The translations under genes were made by a program, and so were the position numbers. Positions 19,746 through 29,664 of a stretch of 64,000 nt of DNA are shown in pieces; positions within the stretch are counted from its first letter, which is position 1, and each line of letters opens with the position of its first letter. Source of the stretch: CAG-411 sp050875145 (lineage in GTDB: Bacteria > Bacillota > Clostridia > Lachnospirales > Lachnospiraceae); NCBI GenBank assembly GCA_050875145.1, contig JBNMLH010000017.1:1-64000 (forward strand). Reading direction: 5' to 3'. The notes below the pieces were generated by a model. It was not told the DNA's origin. It worked only from the letters and a program-made list of their open reading frames with translations, and searched no databases.

Positions 19746-22016
19746 TTAGTCATTTAATTTCCAAATATCATCATTGTACTGTTTAATTGTTCTGTCAGAT
19801 GAGAAGAAACCTGCTTTTGCAATGTTTACTAACATCTTCTTAGCCCAAGCCTTGCGATCTGCATAATCAGCAAATGCCTGATCTTTTACTTTCACATAAT
19901 CATTAAAGTCAAGTAATGTCATAAACCAGTCTTTTGTAACTAATTCTTTATGAAGTCTAGCAAGGTGATCATAATGACCAACGCTTAACATCTCAGGGCT
20001 TAATAAGAATCCTACACATCTAGCGATTTCTGGATCATTCTTGATGTAATCAAATGAGCAGTAATCAGCCTTTGCGTAATGTTCAATAACCTGATCAGAA
20101 GACTCACCAAAGATATAGATGTTTTCATCTCCAACAAGTTCATGAATTTCTACGTTAGCACCATCATCTGTACCTAAAGTAACTGCACCATTTAACATAA
20201 ACTTCATGTTACCTGTTCCAGAAGCTTCCTTAGATGCAAGTGAAATCTGCTCAGAAATATCACATGCTGGGAATAACTTCTCTGCTGCAGTAACATTATA
20301 GTTTTCAACCATAACAACCTTCATGTATGGGCTTACCTCTGGATCATTGTTGATTAATTCCTGTAAGCAAATAATTGTATGGATAATATCTTTTGCGATA
20401 ATATAAGCAGGAGCAGCCTTTGCACCAAATACAAAGTTGATTGGTGTAGCTGGTTTCTTTCCTTCTTTGATTTCCAAATACTTATGAATGATATATAATA
20501 CATTCAACTGCTGACGTTTGTACTCATGTAAACGTTTAATCTGGATATCATAAATTGCTTCATCATCTAAGTCCTGTCCAACGTTAGACTTAACGAATGC
20601 TTTTAATCTCTTCTTTGCACTCTTCTTAATCTTTAATAATTCTTCTAGTGTTGCATCATCATCAACAAACTGTAATAATTTTTCTAATTCATCTGCATCC
20701 TTCTTGAAGCCATCTCCAATCTTAGATGTGATAAAGTCTGTCAATTCATGGTTACAATGCATTAACCATCTACGGAATGTAATACCGTTTGTCTTATTGT
20801 TGAACTTCTCTGGGTAAATCTTGTAGAAGTTATTTAATTCGCTTTCTTCCAAAATACGTGTATGGTCAGCAGCAACACCGTTTACACTGTAAGAGAAATG
20901 AATATCCATATGAGCCATATGTACTCTGTTTGTGTCATCGATAATTGCTACAGATGGATCACTGTACTGTGCCTTTACACGAGCATCTAAATCTCTAATA
21001 ATTGGTAATAAGTGTGGTACAACTTCTTCTAAGTAATCAATTGGCCATTTTTCAAGAGCTTCTGCCAAAATTGTATGGTTTGTATATGCACATACCTTCT
21101 TAACAACTTCAATTGCTTCATCTGTTGAAAGACCTTCTGCTGTCATTAAACGAATTAATTCAGGAATTACCATACTTGGATGTGTATCATTGATCTGAAT
21201 TGTTACATAATCTGCTAATTCGCGTAAATCCTTCATTCCTCTTTCTTTTGCTTCATCGATTGCTAACTGTGCACCGTTTGAAACCATGAAATACTGCTGA
21301 TAAATACGAAGAAGCTGACCTTCTCTTGTACTATCATCAGGATAGATGAACAATGTAAGGTTCTTAGCAATATCATGCTGATCAAAGCTGATACCATCAC
21401 CCTGTACTAAGTTCTCATCTACTGTATCTACGTCAAACAAATGTAACTTGATAGATTTGCTATCATATCCACTTACATCAATATCATATAAAGTAGATTT
21501 CAACTCAAATCCCTTGAAAGGTACTGTATAAGATCTTTCAGGCACCTTTGTAGACCAGCAATTGTCTGTAATCCATGGGTTTGGAGTTTCTTTCTGTAAT
21601 TTGTTTTCGAATACCTGTTTAAATAAACCTAAGTGATAATTCAATGAAACACCAGCACCATTCATGCCAAGTGTAGCAATTGAGTCAATAAAACATGCAG
21701 CAAGTCTTCCTAAACCACCGTTACCAAGTGATGGCTCCATTTCAACTTCTTCAATCTCTGCGATATTCTTTCCATTTTCTGCAAGTTCTTTACTGATTTC
21801 ATCATAAATTCCAAGATTGATCAAGTTGTTTGATAATAACTTACCAATCAAAAATTCTGCTGAAATATAATAGATTTTCTTCTTTCCTTCGTTATAACCC
21901 TTGTTCTTAAGTGCATCCTTCGTAAGGCTTAATAAGCTGACATACACTTCTTCATTTGTACATTCAGCGATGGATCTACCAAACTGTTTCTTTACTACTT
22001 CTGCTAAATTTGACAT
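19746..22016 (-). CDS. glgP: glycogen/alpha-glucan phosphorylase
   Basis: 756 residues. It phosphorolyses alpha-1,4-glucan to glucose-1-phosphate (glycosyltransferase family 35). MEPSLGNGGLGRLAACF (about 91-107) and YHLGLFKQ are in the N-terminal domain. EASGTGNMKFMLNG near residue 605 carries the lysine that binds pyridoxal phosphate. Start: ATG at 22016; the codon before it is TTG, and AAAGGAG lies upstream. The length is somewhat below the 800 or so of E. coli GlgP because the regulatory N-terminus is short. No other glycogen genes are adjacent. Confidence 0.96.
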   Translation of the reverse strand: MSNLAEVVKKQFGRSIAECTNEEVYVSLLSLTKDALKNKGYNEGKKKIYYISAEFLIGKLLSNNLINLGIYDEISKELAENGKNIAEIEEVEMEPSLGNGGLGRLAACFIDSIATLGMNGAGVSLNYHLGLFKQVFENKLQKETPNPWITDNCWSTKVPERSYTVPFKGFELKSTLYDIDVSGYDSKSIKLHLFDVDTVDENLVQGDGISFDQHDIAKNLTLFIYPDDSTREGQLLRIYQQYFMVSNGAQLAIDEAKERGMKDLRELADYVTIQINDTHPSMVIPELIRLMTAEGLSTDEAIEVVKKVCAYTNHTILAEALEKWPIDYLEEVVPHLLPIIRDLDARVKAQYSDPSVAIIDDTNRVHMAHMDIHFSYSVNGVAADHTRILEESELNNFYKIYPEKFNNKTNGITFRRWLMHCNHELTDFITSKIGDGFKKDADELEKLLQFVDDDATLEELLKIKKSAKKRLKAFVKSNVGQDLDDEAIYDIQIKRLHEYKRQQLNVLYIIHKYLEIKEGKKPATPINFVFGAKAAPAYIIAKDIIHTIICLQELINNDPEVSPYMKVVMVENYNVTAAEKLFPACDISEQISLASKEASGTGNMKFMLNGAVTLGTDDGANVEIHELVGDENIYIFGESSDQVIEHYAKADYCSFDYIKNDPEIARCVGFLLSPEMLSVGHYDHLARLHKELVTKDWFMTLLDFNDYVKVKDQAFADYADRKAWAKKMLVNIAKAGFFSSDRTIKQYNDDIWKLND

Positions 22017-22323
22017 CAAAAATGTGCTCCTTTCTTATGTGCCTTTTTATTCATAAATATCCTTATGGACTTTACGTTTCCAAAATCGGCTTAATCTCTA
22101 ACATTATACACTATAAGTACCAATTATGCTAGTACTTCTTTTAACTTTTTTGCCACAACCTAATCTGTAACAAACTCAACAATCTATTTATACAATATCC
22201 GCAACACTATTTCAAGTACATATCTAACCTATTCTTGTACAATTCTGCTCCTTTTTTATCTTTCTGCACGTATTTATCCTTTTTTTAAGAATTTGAATTG
22301 TACAGTTCTTACCTTAAAGAATT
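22017..22323. other. intergenic region upstream of glgP
   Basis: Holds the glgP leader. A minus-strand TATAAT lies near 22102-22107, and a dyad AAGTAC (11 bases) GTACTT lies at about 22116-22138, which could bind a regulator. Nothing coding or RNA-like was recognised. Confidence 0.45.
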
Positions 22324-23520
22324 TTATCTGTTCTTTTCATCTTTATTTGTTTTTGCACAGATTGCTTTTATAATAGTCGCTGTTTTAAATGCATCCGTTG
22401 TAGTAATTTCTTTCTCTATTCGTTCTATATTTTCATCGGAATGCTCAATTTCTCTTGCAAACTGATAAGTAATTGCAACCCAGTCTGTTTTTATATTTTC
22501 TGTTCGACTGATTACCCACTTTGCGAACAGCATTTCCTCAATAACAAAGGCAGATAAAACCGCCATTTTTGTTTTTGCTGAAATATTATCATCATATACT
22601 GCTCCACAATAATAATGTAGCAGAAAATATACGGCAATCTGTTCCTGATATAGTGCTATACAATTTTCCTCAGATTTCCAACTTAGCTGTTCTTCTTCAT
22701 ATACACTGCGTAAATCCGCATATTCCATAAAACCTTTCTTATGCAAAGCTTCCTGACATTTTCCAAGCCATTTTTCCCATTCCGGCTGTCGTATTTCCAA
22801 AGATTTTAATAATGCCAACATACTCTTGGACAAGTCGTATCTTTCTGCCATTTCATCCTCAAATTTTTTCCTCTTAGCTTCAAAAAATGCCTCACTATCC
22901 GTTTCCATATACTTTTCCAGCAAAAGATCCATCTTATACACTTCATCCATCCAAATGCGTCTCTGCATATCATGTCCAAATGCCACCAGGCAACTTAAAC
23001 GAGTAGCAATATTCACCTCACGCTTTTGTAACATTTCCAACAAATATGCTCTGCTATCTTGGAGTTTTGTAAATAAAAAGAAATCAAAATCTTCATAAAA
23101 CTCATCTTCTTCGTCTGTTTCCGTTATATTTAAGACTGTTTTTTCTGTTTTTCCCAAGAGCATATCTGCCACAACAGGACATGAAATACACAAAAAATCT
23201 TCTCTTACACCTTCAAACTCTTCTACATACCTTGGATATTGTTTACAAGTTTGACATAGCGAATCCTTTCCTAGTTCACTATAAATATCACACAATCCTG
23301 CCTCATTTAAAAATGCACAATCCCCATTATATTGTCGAAATGCTTCTTCTTTCCAATCAATTTCGTTCTGAAGACGGTTTCCAAAACCCCCTGTTGTATT
23401 TTTATACATTTCCAAGCTTTGTTTATCAATCATGATTTGCCATCCTGCACAACAGGTATCTGGACAGGCCCCTGCAATACATTCAAATTTGTCATAATAA
23501 TTTGGTCTGATGCATTCCAT
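22324..23520 (-). CDS. fliB: flagellin lysine-N-methylase FliB
   Basis: 398 residues. The N-terminus has the FliB cysteine pattern (CIAGACPDTCCAGW at 14-27, then CAFL..CDIY and CQTCKQYPR), probably a metal or Fe-S cluster site. The family methylates surface lysines of flagellin with S-adenosylmethionine. No flagellar gene is in the window, so it is encoded away from the flagellar cluster or serves another protein. GAGGAATG precedes the ATG. It stands alone between glgP and lysC. Confidence 0.88.
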   Translation of the reverse strand: MECIRPNYYDKFECIAGACPDTCCAGWQIMIDKQSLEMYKNTTGGFGNRLQNEIDWKEEAFRQYNGDCAFLNEAGLCDIYSELGKDSLCQTCKQYPRYVEEFEGVREDFLCISCPVVADMLLGKTEKTVLNITETDEEDEFYEDFDFFLFTKLQDSRAYLLEMLQKREVNIATRLSCLVAFGHDMQRRIWMDEVYKMDLLLEKYMETDSEAFFEAKRKKFEDEMAERYDLSKSMLALLKSLEIRQPEWEKWLGKCQEALHKKGFMEYADLRSVYEEEQLSWKSEENCIALYQEQIAVYFLLHYYCGAVYDDNISAKTKMAVLSAFVIEEMLFAKWVISRTENIKTDWVAITYQFAREIEHSDENIERIEKEITTTDAFKTATIIKAICAKTNKDEKNR

Positions 23521-23544
23521 CTTTTCATTCCTCCATCTTAAACA

Positions 23545-23578
23545 GAGAAAGGAGTCTCTCTAAAAGAAACTCCTTCTC
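23545..23578 (-). terminator. lysC terminator
   Basis: GAGAAAGGAGTCTCT pairs with AGAAACTCCTTCTC (one bulge), about 40 bases after the lysC stop. The following T-tract is weak. Confidence 0.6.
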
Positions 23579-23620
23579 ATCTAATCACAAAAAACATTGC
23601 ATGCTAAATATTGCGTACCA

Positions 23621-24934
23621 TTAGTCCTGTACAAAAGTATCATAAATTGCCTTAATAGCAGCTTCAAAATCACAATTGCTAACACCGATAATGATATTTA
23701 ACTCGCTAGATCCCTGATCAATCATCTTAACATTTACCTTTGCATGTGCCAATGCAGAGAAAATACGTCCTGCAGTACCTCTTGTAGCTTTCATTCCACG
23801 ACCAACGACTGCAATCAATGCTAAATCACTTTCCAAATCTACAGAATCCGGTTCAACCTCACGATCAATACCAGCTAAAATATGCTGCTCTTTTCCTTCA
23901 AACTCTGCCTGATCTACAAAAATTGTCATAGTATCAATACCAGAAGGCATATGTTCAAAAGAAACACCATTTTTCTCAAATACACCCAAAACCTTACGAC
24001 CAAATCCAATTTCAGAGTTCATCATGTCTTTTTCAATGTTGACAGCTACAAATCCCTTTGTACCTGCAATACCTGTAATCACATACTCTGGTGTATGACA
24101 TGTACTCTTTACAATCATAGTTCCTGGATCTTCTGGTGCATTTGTATTACGGATATTAATTGGGATTCCAGCCTGTCTTACAGGGAAAATTGCATCTTCA
24201 TGTAATACAGAAGCTCCCATGTAAGCTAACTCACGAAGTTCTTTATAAGTAATTACCTTAATTACCTTTGGATGTTTGATAATTCTAGGATCTGCTACAA
24301 GGAAGCCTGAAACATCTGTCCAGTTCTCATATAAATCAACTTTTGCAGCCTTGGCAACAATAGAACCAGTTACATCTGAACCACCTCTTGAGAAAGTACG
24401 AACAGAACCATCAGGATTAGCTCCATAAAAACCTGGAATAACTGCACGATTTTCTTTTGCCAAACGTTCACTTAATACTTTATGTGTTTTTTCTGCATCA
24501 AAGTTTCCTTCTTTATCAAAGAAGATTACCTCAGCAGAATCAATAAAGTTGTATCCTAGATAATCAGCCATAATAATACCATTTAGGTACTCACCGCGTG
24601 ATGCAGCATAATCAGAACCTGCTTTTTCTTTGAAATTCTTTTCAACCGTCTTAAATTCCTCATCTAAAGATAGTTTTAAGCCTAATCCTTTGATGATTTC
24701 TTCATATCTGGTCTTGATTGCCTTTAATTCCTTCGTAAAATCCTTTCCAGCTTCCGCTAATGCATAACATCCGTATAGCATATCTGTCACTTTGATATCA
24801 TCTGAAAAACGCTTTCCAGGAGCAGATGGTACAACAAACTTTCTGCTTTCATCTGCGCGAATAATATCTCCTACCTTCTTAAACTGTTCTGCACTCGCCA
24901 ACGAGCTTCCACCGAATTTTACAACTTTTTTCAT
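23621..24934 (-). CDS. lysC: aspartate kinase
   Basis: 437 residues. It phosphorylates aspartate in the first step of lysine, threonine and methionine synthesis. KFGGSS at 6-11 starts the kinase domain; TFSRGGSDVTGS (about 184) and the LYENWTDVSGFLVADPR segment (about 200) follow. Two ACT domains at the C-terminus (about 305-437) give allosteric control by end products. It is a stand-alone gene; the leader shows no lysine riboswitch core. A promoter lies at 25071-25099. Confidence 0.95.
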   Translation of the reverse strand: MKKVVKFGGSSLASAEQFKKVGDIIRADESRKFVVPSAPGKRFSDDIKVTDMLYGCYALAEAGKDFTKELKAIKTRYEEIIKGLGLKLSLDEEFKTVEKNFKEKAGSDYAASRGEYLNGIIMADYLGYNFIDSAEVIFFDKEGNFDAEKTHKVLSERLAKENRAVIPGFYGANPDGSVRTFSRGGSDVTGSIVAKAAKVDLYENWTDVSGFLVADPRIIKHPKVIKVITYKELRELAYMGASVLHEDAIFPVRQAGIPINIRNTNAPEDPGTMIVKSTCHTPEYVITGIAGTKGFVAVNIEKDMMNSEIGFGRKVLGVFEKNGVSFEHMPSGIDTMTIFVDQAEFEGKEQHILAGIDREVEPDSVDLESDLALIAVVGRGMKATRGTAGRIFSALAHAKVNVKMIDQGSSELNIIIGVSNCDFEAAIKAIYDTFVQD

Positions 24935-25070
24935 TACTTAACACCTAAGCCTTTCTTTTTCTATTTCTATAGAGAAGCATAATCTTTTGTTTCTCTTTTT
25001 TATACATACTTTTCATGCCCTACGACACTGTCCACATCCTATAGATAGGACATTTTAACGTACGTCTTTT

Positions 25071-25099
25071 ATACTACACACCATTTTAATGCTTGTCAA
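25071..25099 (-). promoter_or_regulatory. promoter of lysC
   Basis: Minus strand TTGACA (25094-25099), exactly 17 bp, TAGTAT (25071-25076). The leader of about 130 bases has a TCCTATCTATAGGA hairpin but no recognised riboswitch. Confidence 0.75.
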
Positions 25100-25100
25100 G

Positions 25101-25154
25101 AAAAAAGTGGACCAGAGATTTGTTTTCCTTTTCTGAAAATAACCTCTAATCCAC
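25101..25154 (-). terminator. terminator of the first ABC exporter operon
   Basis: A long stem pairs 25107-25126 with about 25134-25154 (GTGGA...TCCAC, AGAG/CTCT, TTTTC/GAAAA) and is followed on the minus strand by CTTTTTTC. Confidence 0.8.
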
Positions 25155-25168
25155 TAAATAGGCTTGTA

Positions 25169-27076
25169 TTATTCTAATTCAAATGCACCCGTATATAACT
25201 GATAGTATTTTCCTTTTTGTGCAATCAAGTCTTCATGATTGCCTCGTTCAATGATTCTTCCCTGTTCAAGTACCATAATTACGTCAGAATTTTTAACCGT
25301 CGATAAACGATGCGCAATTACAAAAACAGTTCTTCCTTTCATAAGAGAATCCATTCCTCGCTGTACAATGGCCTCTGTACGTGTATCAATAGAAGAAGTC
25401 GCCTCATCCAATATCATAACAGGAGGGTCTGCCACCGCTGCACGGGCAATTGCAATAAGCTGTCTTTGTCCCTGTGAAAGATTTGCACCATTTCCAGAAA
25501 GCATTGTATCATATCCTTCTGGCAATCTTTCTATAAAATCATCTGCTCCTGCCAACTTTGCGGCTGCAATACATTCTTCATCGGTTGCGTCTAATTTTCC
25601 ATATCGAATATTATCCATTACAGAACCTGTAAATAAATTTGTCTCCTGCAATACAATTCCCAAAGAACGACGTAAATCTGCTTTTTTGATCTTATTGATA
25701 TTGATTCCGTCATAACGAATCTTTCCATCTGCAATATCGTAGAAACGATTGATAAGGTTTGTAATTGTTGTTTTTCCTGCACCTGTAGAACCAACGAAAG
25801 CAACTTTTTGACCTGGTTCTGCAAAAACATCTATATTGTGCAATACAATTTTATCTTCATTATAACCAAAATCCACATCATGTAATCGAACATCACCAGT
25901 AAGTTTTGTATAAGTCACTGTTCCATCTGCCGTATGCGGATGTTTCCATGCCCACATTCCTGTATGTTCTTTACATTCCACAAGCGTTCCATTTTCCTCT
26001 TTCGCATTTACTAACGTAACATATCCCTCATCTACTTCCGGTTCCTGGTCAATCAGTTCAAAGATACGTGCTGCTCCTGCCAAAGCCATAACAACAGAAT
26101 TGACCTGCTGTGAAACCTGACTTACATTTCCTGAAAACTGTTTCGTCATATTCAGGAAAGGTACAACAATGCTAACGCCCATTGCAAGTCCTGAAAGACT
26201 AACATTTGGCACTTTTAAATAAATCAGCAAACCACCTACTGCTGCCACCAATACATAAAGAATATTTCCAATATTATTTAAAATTGGCATAAGCATATTG
26301 GAAAAGCTGTTAGCAGATTCCGCATCATGAAACAACTCTTCATTTATTTTGTCAAATGCTTTTTCTGTTTCTTCCTCATGGCAGAACACTTTTACTACTT
26401 TCTCACCGTTCATGATTTCCTCAATATAACCTTCTACTTTTCCTACGGCATTTTGCTGTCTGACAAAATATTTTGCAGAGGCTCCACCTACTTTTTTAGT
26501 AACGGTCATCATAATAATAACACCTACAACTACAACCAATGCCATCCAAAAACTAAAGTAGAACATAAGAAAAAATGTAGTACAAACTACGACTGCCGCA
26601 TTGATAAGCTGTGGTATGCTCTGTGAAATCATTTGTCGGAGAGTATCAATATCATTCGTATAATAACTCATAATATCTCCATGATTATTGACATCAAAAT
26701 ATTTAATTGGTAAATCCTGCATTCCATTAAACATCTTCTCACGCATCTTCTTTAATGAGCCTTGTGTAATTACAGCCATCATCTGATTGTAAACCACGCA
26801 CGCAATTAAAGACAAGATATAAAATACTGCCAGAATAGTTACCAAACGGACAATCTTTCCAGAAACACCTTCCCAATCTCCCGTTTTATAATTGCTGTCA
26901 ATTACAGAAATAACCTGCTGCATAAAAACACTTGGAATAGAAGATACTATAGCACTAAAAACAATACAAATTAATACTACTGGCATCATAACAGGATAAA
27001 ATTCAAACAATGTTTTAATAATACGAGGCAATGTCCCCTTCTTTACCATACCCTGTTTTCCATTTTTTTTACTCAT
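25169..27076 (-). CDS. ABC exporter half-transporter (canonical NBD), pair 1
   Basis: 635 residues from the ATG at 27076 (AGGTGAAGAAG upstream), which lies inside the end of the partner gene (8-base overlap). Six TM helices (about 35-330) are followed by an ATPase domain with Walker A GSTGAGKTT, signature LSQGQ and Walker B MILDEATSS with the catalytic glutamate intact. A polar insertion (about 372-398) separates the two domains. It forms a heterodimer with the next gene, like BmrCD/LmrCD-type multidrug exporters. The substrate is unknown. Confidence 0.92.
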   Translation of the reverse strand: MSKKNGKQGMVKKGTLPRIIKTLFEFYPVMMPVVLICIVFSAIVSSIPSVFMQQVISVIDSNYKTGDWEGVSGKIVRLVTILAVFYILSLIACVVYNQMMAVITQGSLKKMREKMFNGMQDLPIKYFDVNNHGDIMSYYTNDIDTLRQMISQSIPQLINAAVVVCTTFFLMFYFSFWMALVVVVGVIIMMTVTKKVGGASAKYFVRQQNAVGKVEGYIEEIMNGEKVVKVFCHEEETEKAFDKINEELFHDAESANSFSNMLMPILNNIGNILYVLVAAVGGLLIYLKVPNVSLSGLAMGVSIVVPFLNMTKQFSGNVSQVSQQVNSVVMALAGAARIFELIDQEPEVDEGYVTLVNAKEENGTLVECKEHTGMWAWKHPHTADGTVTYTKLTGDVRLHDVDFGYNEDKIVLHNIDVFAEPGQKVAFVGSTGAGKTTITNLINRFYDIADGKIRYDGININKIKKADLRRSLGIVLQETNLFTGSVMDNIRYGKLDATDEECIAAAKLAGADDFIERLPEGYDTMLSGNGANLSQGQRQLIAIARAAVADPPVMILDEATSSIDTRTEAIVQRGMDSLMKGRTVFVIAHRLSTVKNSDVIMVLEQGRIIERGNHEDLIAQKGKYYQLYTGAFELE

Positions 27077-28811
27077 CTTCTTCACCTGCCTTATTTTGTG
27101 ACATAAATACTTCACGATAAATTTCATTTGTTTTTAATAATTCTTCATGCGTGCCAATTCCGTTAATCGTACCACCATCCATAACAATAATACGATCGGA
27201 ATCCTGCACCGATGAAATTCGCTGTGCGATAATTATCTTTGTTGTTTCTGGAATAAATTCAGAAAACGCCTGTCGAATCAGTGCATCTGTTTTTGTATCA
27301 ACCGCACTGGTGGAATCATCTAAAATCAAAACCTTTGGTTTCTTAAGCAATGCTCTTGCAATACACAAACGCTGCTTTTGACCTCCTGATACATTGGCAC
27401 CACCCTGCTCAATATATGTATCATATTTATCTGGAAATCTTTGAATAAATTCATCTGCCTGTGCAAGTTTACAGGCTTCTAGCATCTCTTCATCTGAAGC
27501 TTCTTTATTTCCCCAACGCAGATTTTCTTTAATTGTACCAGAAAACAATACATTTTTTTGTAATACCACTGCTACCTGATTACGAAGTGTATCAAGATCA
27601 TATTCTCTTACATCAGCTCCACCAACCTTGACAACACCTTCTGTTGCATCATACAAACGAGATATAAGCTGTATCAGTGAAGATTTTGAAGAACCGGTTC
27701 CTCCAATAATTCCAATCGTCTCTCCCGAATTAATATGCAGACTAATATTAGATAATGCATTCTTATGAGCAGTTTTTGCATATTTAAAATTGACAGCTTC
27801 AAAGTCAATCGAACCATCTTTTACTTCCATCAAAGGATTCTCTGGATTTTTAATTGTACTTTCATCTTCTAAAACTTCCACAATACGTTTTGCAGATTCC
27901 ATAGACATGGTAATCATAACAAAAATCATTGATACCATCATAAGACTCATTAAAATCTGAAATCCATATGTCAATAAAGAAGATAACTGTCCTACATTAA
28001 CCTGTGCGCCTTGCGTTGTAATAATAATATACGCTCCAAAATACATCACAAACAACATAACCGCATACAAACAAAATTGCATCACTGGAGCATTCACTGC
28101 CAGTATTCGCTCTGCTTTTGTAAAGTCTTTACAAACATCCTCTGCTGCTACTTGGAATTTTTGTTTTTCATAGTCTTCTCGAACAAAAGATTTTACAACA
28201 CGCATCGATTTCACGTTTTCCTGAATGGAATTATTCAATCTATCATATTTTTTAAATACAGCCCGAAATAATGGCATTGTTATTTTTACTACAAAACCCA
28301 GTACCACAATAAGAATAGGCACAACAACCACAAAGATAGTCGCTAGTTTTCCTCCCATAATAAATGCCATTATAATAGCAAATAAAAACATAAGTGGTGC
28401 TCTAACTGCAAGTCGTATTGTCATCATAAATGCCATCTGCACGTTCATAACGTCTGTTGTCATTCTTGTTACCAATGACGAAGTAGAAAATCGGTCAATG
28501 TTTTCAAAAGAAAACTCTTGTACTTTATAGAACATATCTTTTCTCACATTCTTTGCTAAACCACAAGATGCAGTTGCACTGGTCTTTCCGGCAAGTCCTC
28601 CAAAAAGCAATGACAGGCATGCCATTATGACTAATATCACACCATACCTTCCAATTACATCCAGTCCACATCCGCCTTGAATTTCATTGACCAGATTTGC
28701 AATAATTAACGGGATAATGCATTCTAATACCACTTCAAAAACAATAAAAATTGGAGTGATGATTGCAGCACGTTTATACTCCCGCAAACATTGAGTCAAT
28801 TGTTTTATCAT
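27069..28811 (-). CDS. ABC exporter half-transporter (degenerate NBD), pair 1
   Basis: 580 residues from the ATG at 28811, nine bases after AAGGAG; in-frame ATGs upstream are too close to or before the RBS. Six TM helices, Walker A GGTGSSKSS, signature VSGGQ, and Walker B LILDDSTSA in which the catalytic glutamate is aspartate. That is the usual degenerate site of heterodimeric type IV exporters. The leader contains a hairpin (28867-28904) after a good promoter, so expression may be attenuated as in drug-induced exporters. Confidence 0.92.
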   Translation of the reverse strand: MIKQLTQCLREYKRAAIITPIFIVFEVVLECIIPLIIANLVNEIQGGCGLDVIGRYGVILVIMACLSLLFGGLAGKTSATASCGLAKNVRKDMFYKVQEFSFENIDRFSTSSLVTRMTTDVMNVQMAFMMTIRLAVRAPLMFLFAIIMAFIMGGKLATIFVVVVPILIVVLGFVVKITMPLFRAVFKKYDRLNNSIQENVKSMRVVKSFVREDYEKQKFQVAAEDVCKDFTKAERILAVNAPVMQFCLYAVMLFVMYFGAYIIITTQGAQVNVGQLSSLLTYGFQILMSLMMVSMIFVMITMSMESAKRIVEVLEDESTIKNPENPLMEVKDGSIDFEAVNFKYAKTAHKNALSNISLHINSGETIGIIGGTGSSKSSLIQLISRLYDATEGVVKVGGADVREYDLDTLRNQVAVVLQKNVLFSGTIKENLRWGNKEASDEEMLEACKLAQADEFIQRFPDKYDTYIEQGGANVSGGQKQRLCIARALLKKPKVLILDDSTSAVDTKTDALIRQAFSEFIPETTKIIIAQRISSVQDSDRIIVMDGGTINGIGTHEELLKTNEIYREVFMSQNKAGEEDE

Positions 28812-28866
28812 GTATTTCATCTCCTTCTTTTTATTTGCCAATTTTCATATGTATTTCCATATGAAT

Positions 28867-28904
28867 AAGAAAGGGTATTTCCACATAGGCAGAAATCCCT
28901 TTCT
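28867..28904 (-). promoter_or_regulatory. leader hairpin of ABC exporter pair 1
   Basis: AGAAAGGG.ATTTC pairs with GAAAT.CCCTTTCT. It lies between the promoter (28919-28947) and the first ABC gene, hence in the 5' leader, followed by a second small hairpin CATATG-GAAATA-CATATG. A T-rich but weak tail suggests an attenuator. Confidence 0.5.
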
Positions 28905-28918
28905 AAGTCAGCTTTTCT

Positions 28919-28947
28919 ATTTTAGCACTAATAATTAAATTTTTCAA
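28919..28947 (-). promoter_or_regulatory. promoter of ABC exporter pair 1
   Basis: Minus strand TTGAAA (28942-28947), 17 bp, TAAAAT (28919-28924), between the HAD gene stop and the ABC gene. Confidence 0.6.
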
Positions 28948-28986
28948 TTTATTTTTTGTAACTAAAATAAATTTACATTATATAAT

Positions 28987-29607
28987 TTACATATCTGCCA
29001 GCACTTTTGGAAGCTCTGAAAATGATTTCAGACGTTTTACATCCGCATCTACCGTTCCAAATCCATAAGCTGCATGAACAAATTCAAATCCTGCCTCCAT
29101 CGTTGCTTCATAATCACCTTGAATATCTCCCACATAAATCACTCTATTCAACTGATTTCTTTCCGCAACCAATTTTTGATTATAGGATTTTCCTTTTCCA
29201 GTGTTTCCAAAACATTCAAAATCATCAAAATACTTTTCAAATTTATAGTATTTTAAAAATGCTTCAATATATCCACTCTGACAATTGCTTACAATATACA
29301 ATGGATATGTTTCCTTTAATACTTTAAGCGTTTCTTCCAATTTGGGATATAAAACACCTCCATGTTGCTCTAAATACTCATTTTCAACCTGCAAACATCG
29401 ATTGAAAATTGCTTTTCTCTCCTCCATGGACTTTTCCGGCATAACATTTTCTGCAATCACATCCATTGTCTTTCCCATAAGACTTTGCAAATGCTTCATG
29501 CTCAACTCTACTCCATATTCCTTCAATACTTCATTCCATGTATAACAAATTTCTTTTGTAGAATCCCATAAGGTTCCATCCATGTCAAACATAATTCCTG
29601 TTTTCAT
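28987..29607 (-). CDS. HAD-family hydrolase (phosphatase)
   Basis: 206 residues. FDMDGTLWDS (7-16) is HAD motif I, VSNCQSG (about 111) motif II, and GDIQGDYEAT (about 163) motif IV. The helical cap between motifs I and II is of the phosphoglycolate phosphatase/beta-PGM type. Substrate unknown. AGGAGGCG precedes the ATG. It sits between two ABC exporter pairs but is probably expressed separately. Confidence 0.88.
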   Translation of the reverse strand: MKTGIMFDMDGTLWDSTKEICYTWNEVLKEYGVELSMKHLQSLMGKTMDVIAENVMPEKSMEERKAIFNRCLQVENEYLEQHGGVLYPKLEETLKVLKETYPLYIVSNCQSGYIEAFLKYYKFEKYFDDFECFGNTGKGKSYNQKLVAERNQLNRVIYVGDIQGDYEATMEAGFEFVHAAYGFGTVDADVKRLKSFSELPKVLADM

Positions 29608-29664
29608 CTTTTCGCCTCCTAATCTTTTTTATAAGCCTTACCTATTATAATTATAAAACAATTT

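Noticed and set aside
24935..25070. Lysine riboswitch upstream of lysC
   Set aside because: The leader lacks the conserved lysine riboswitch core and is too short; only a small hairpin is visible.
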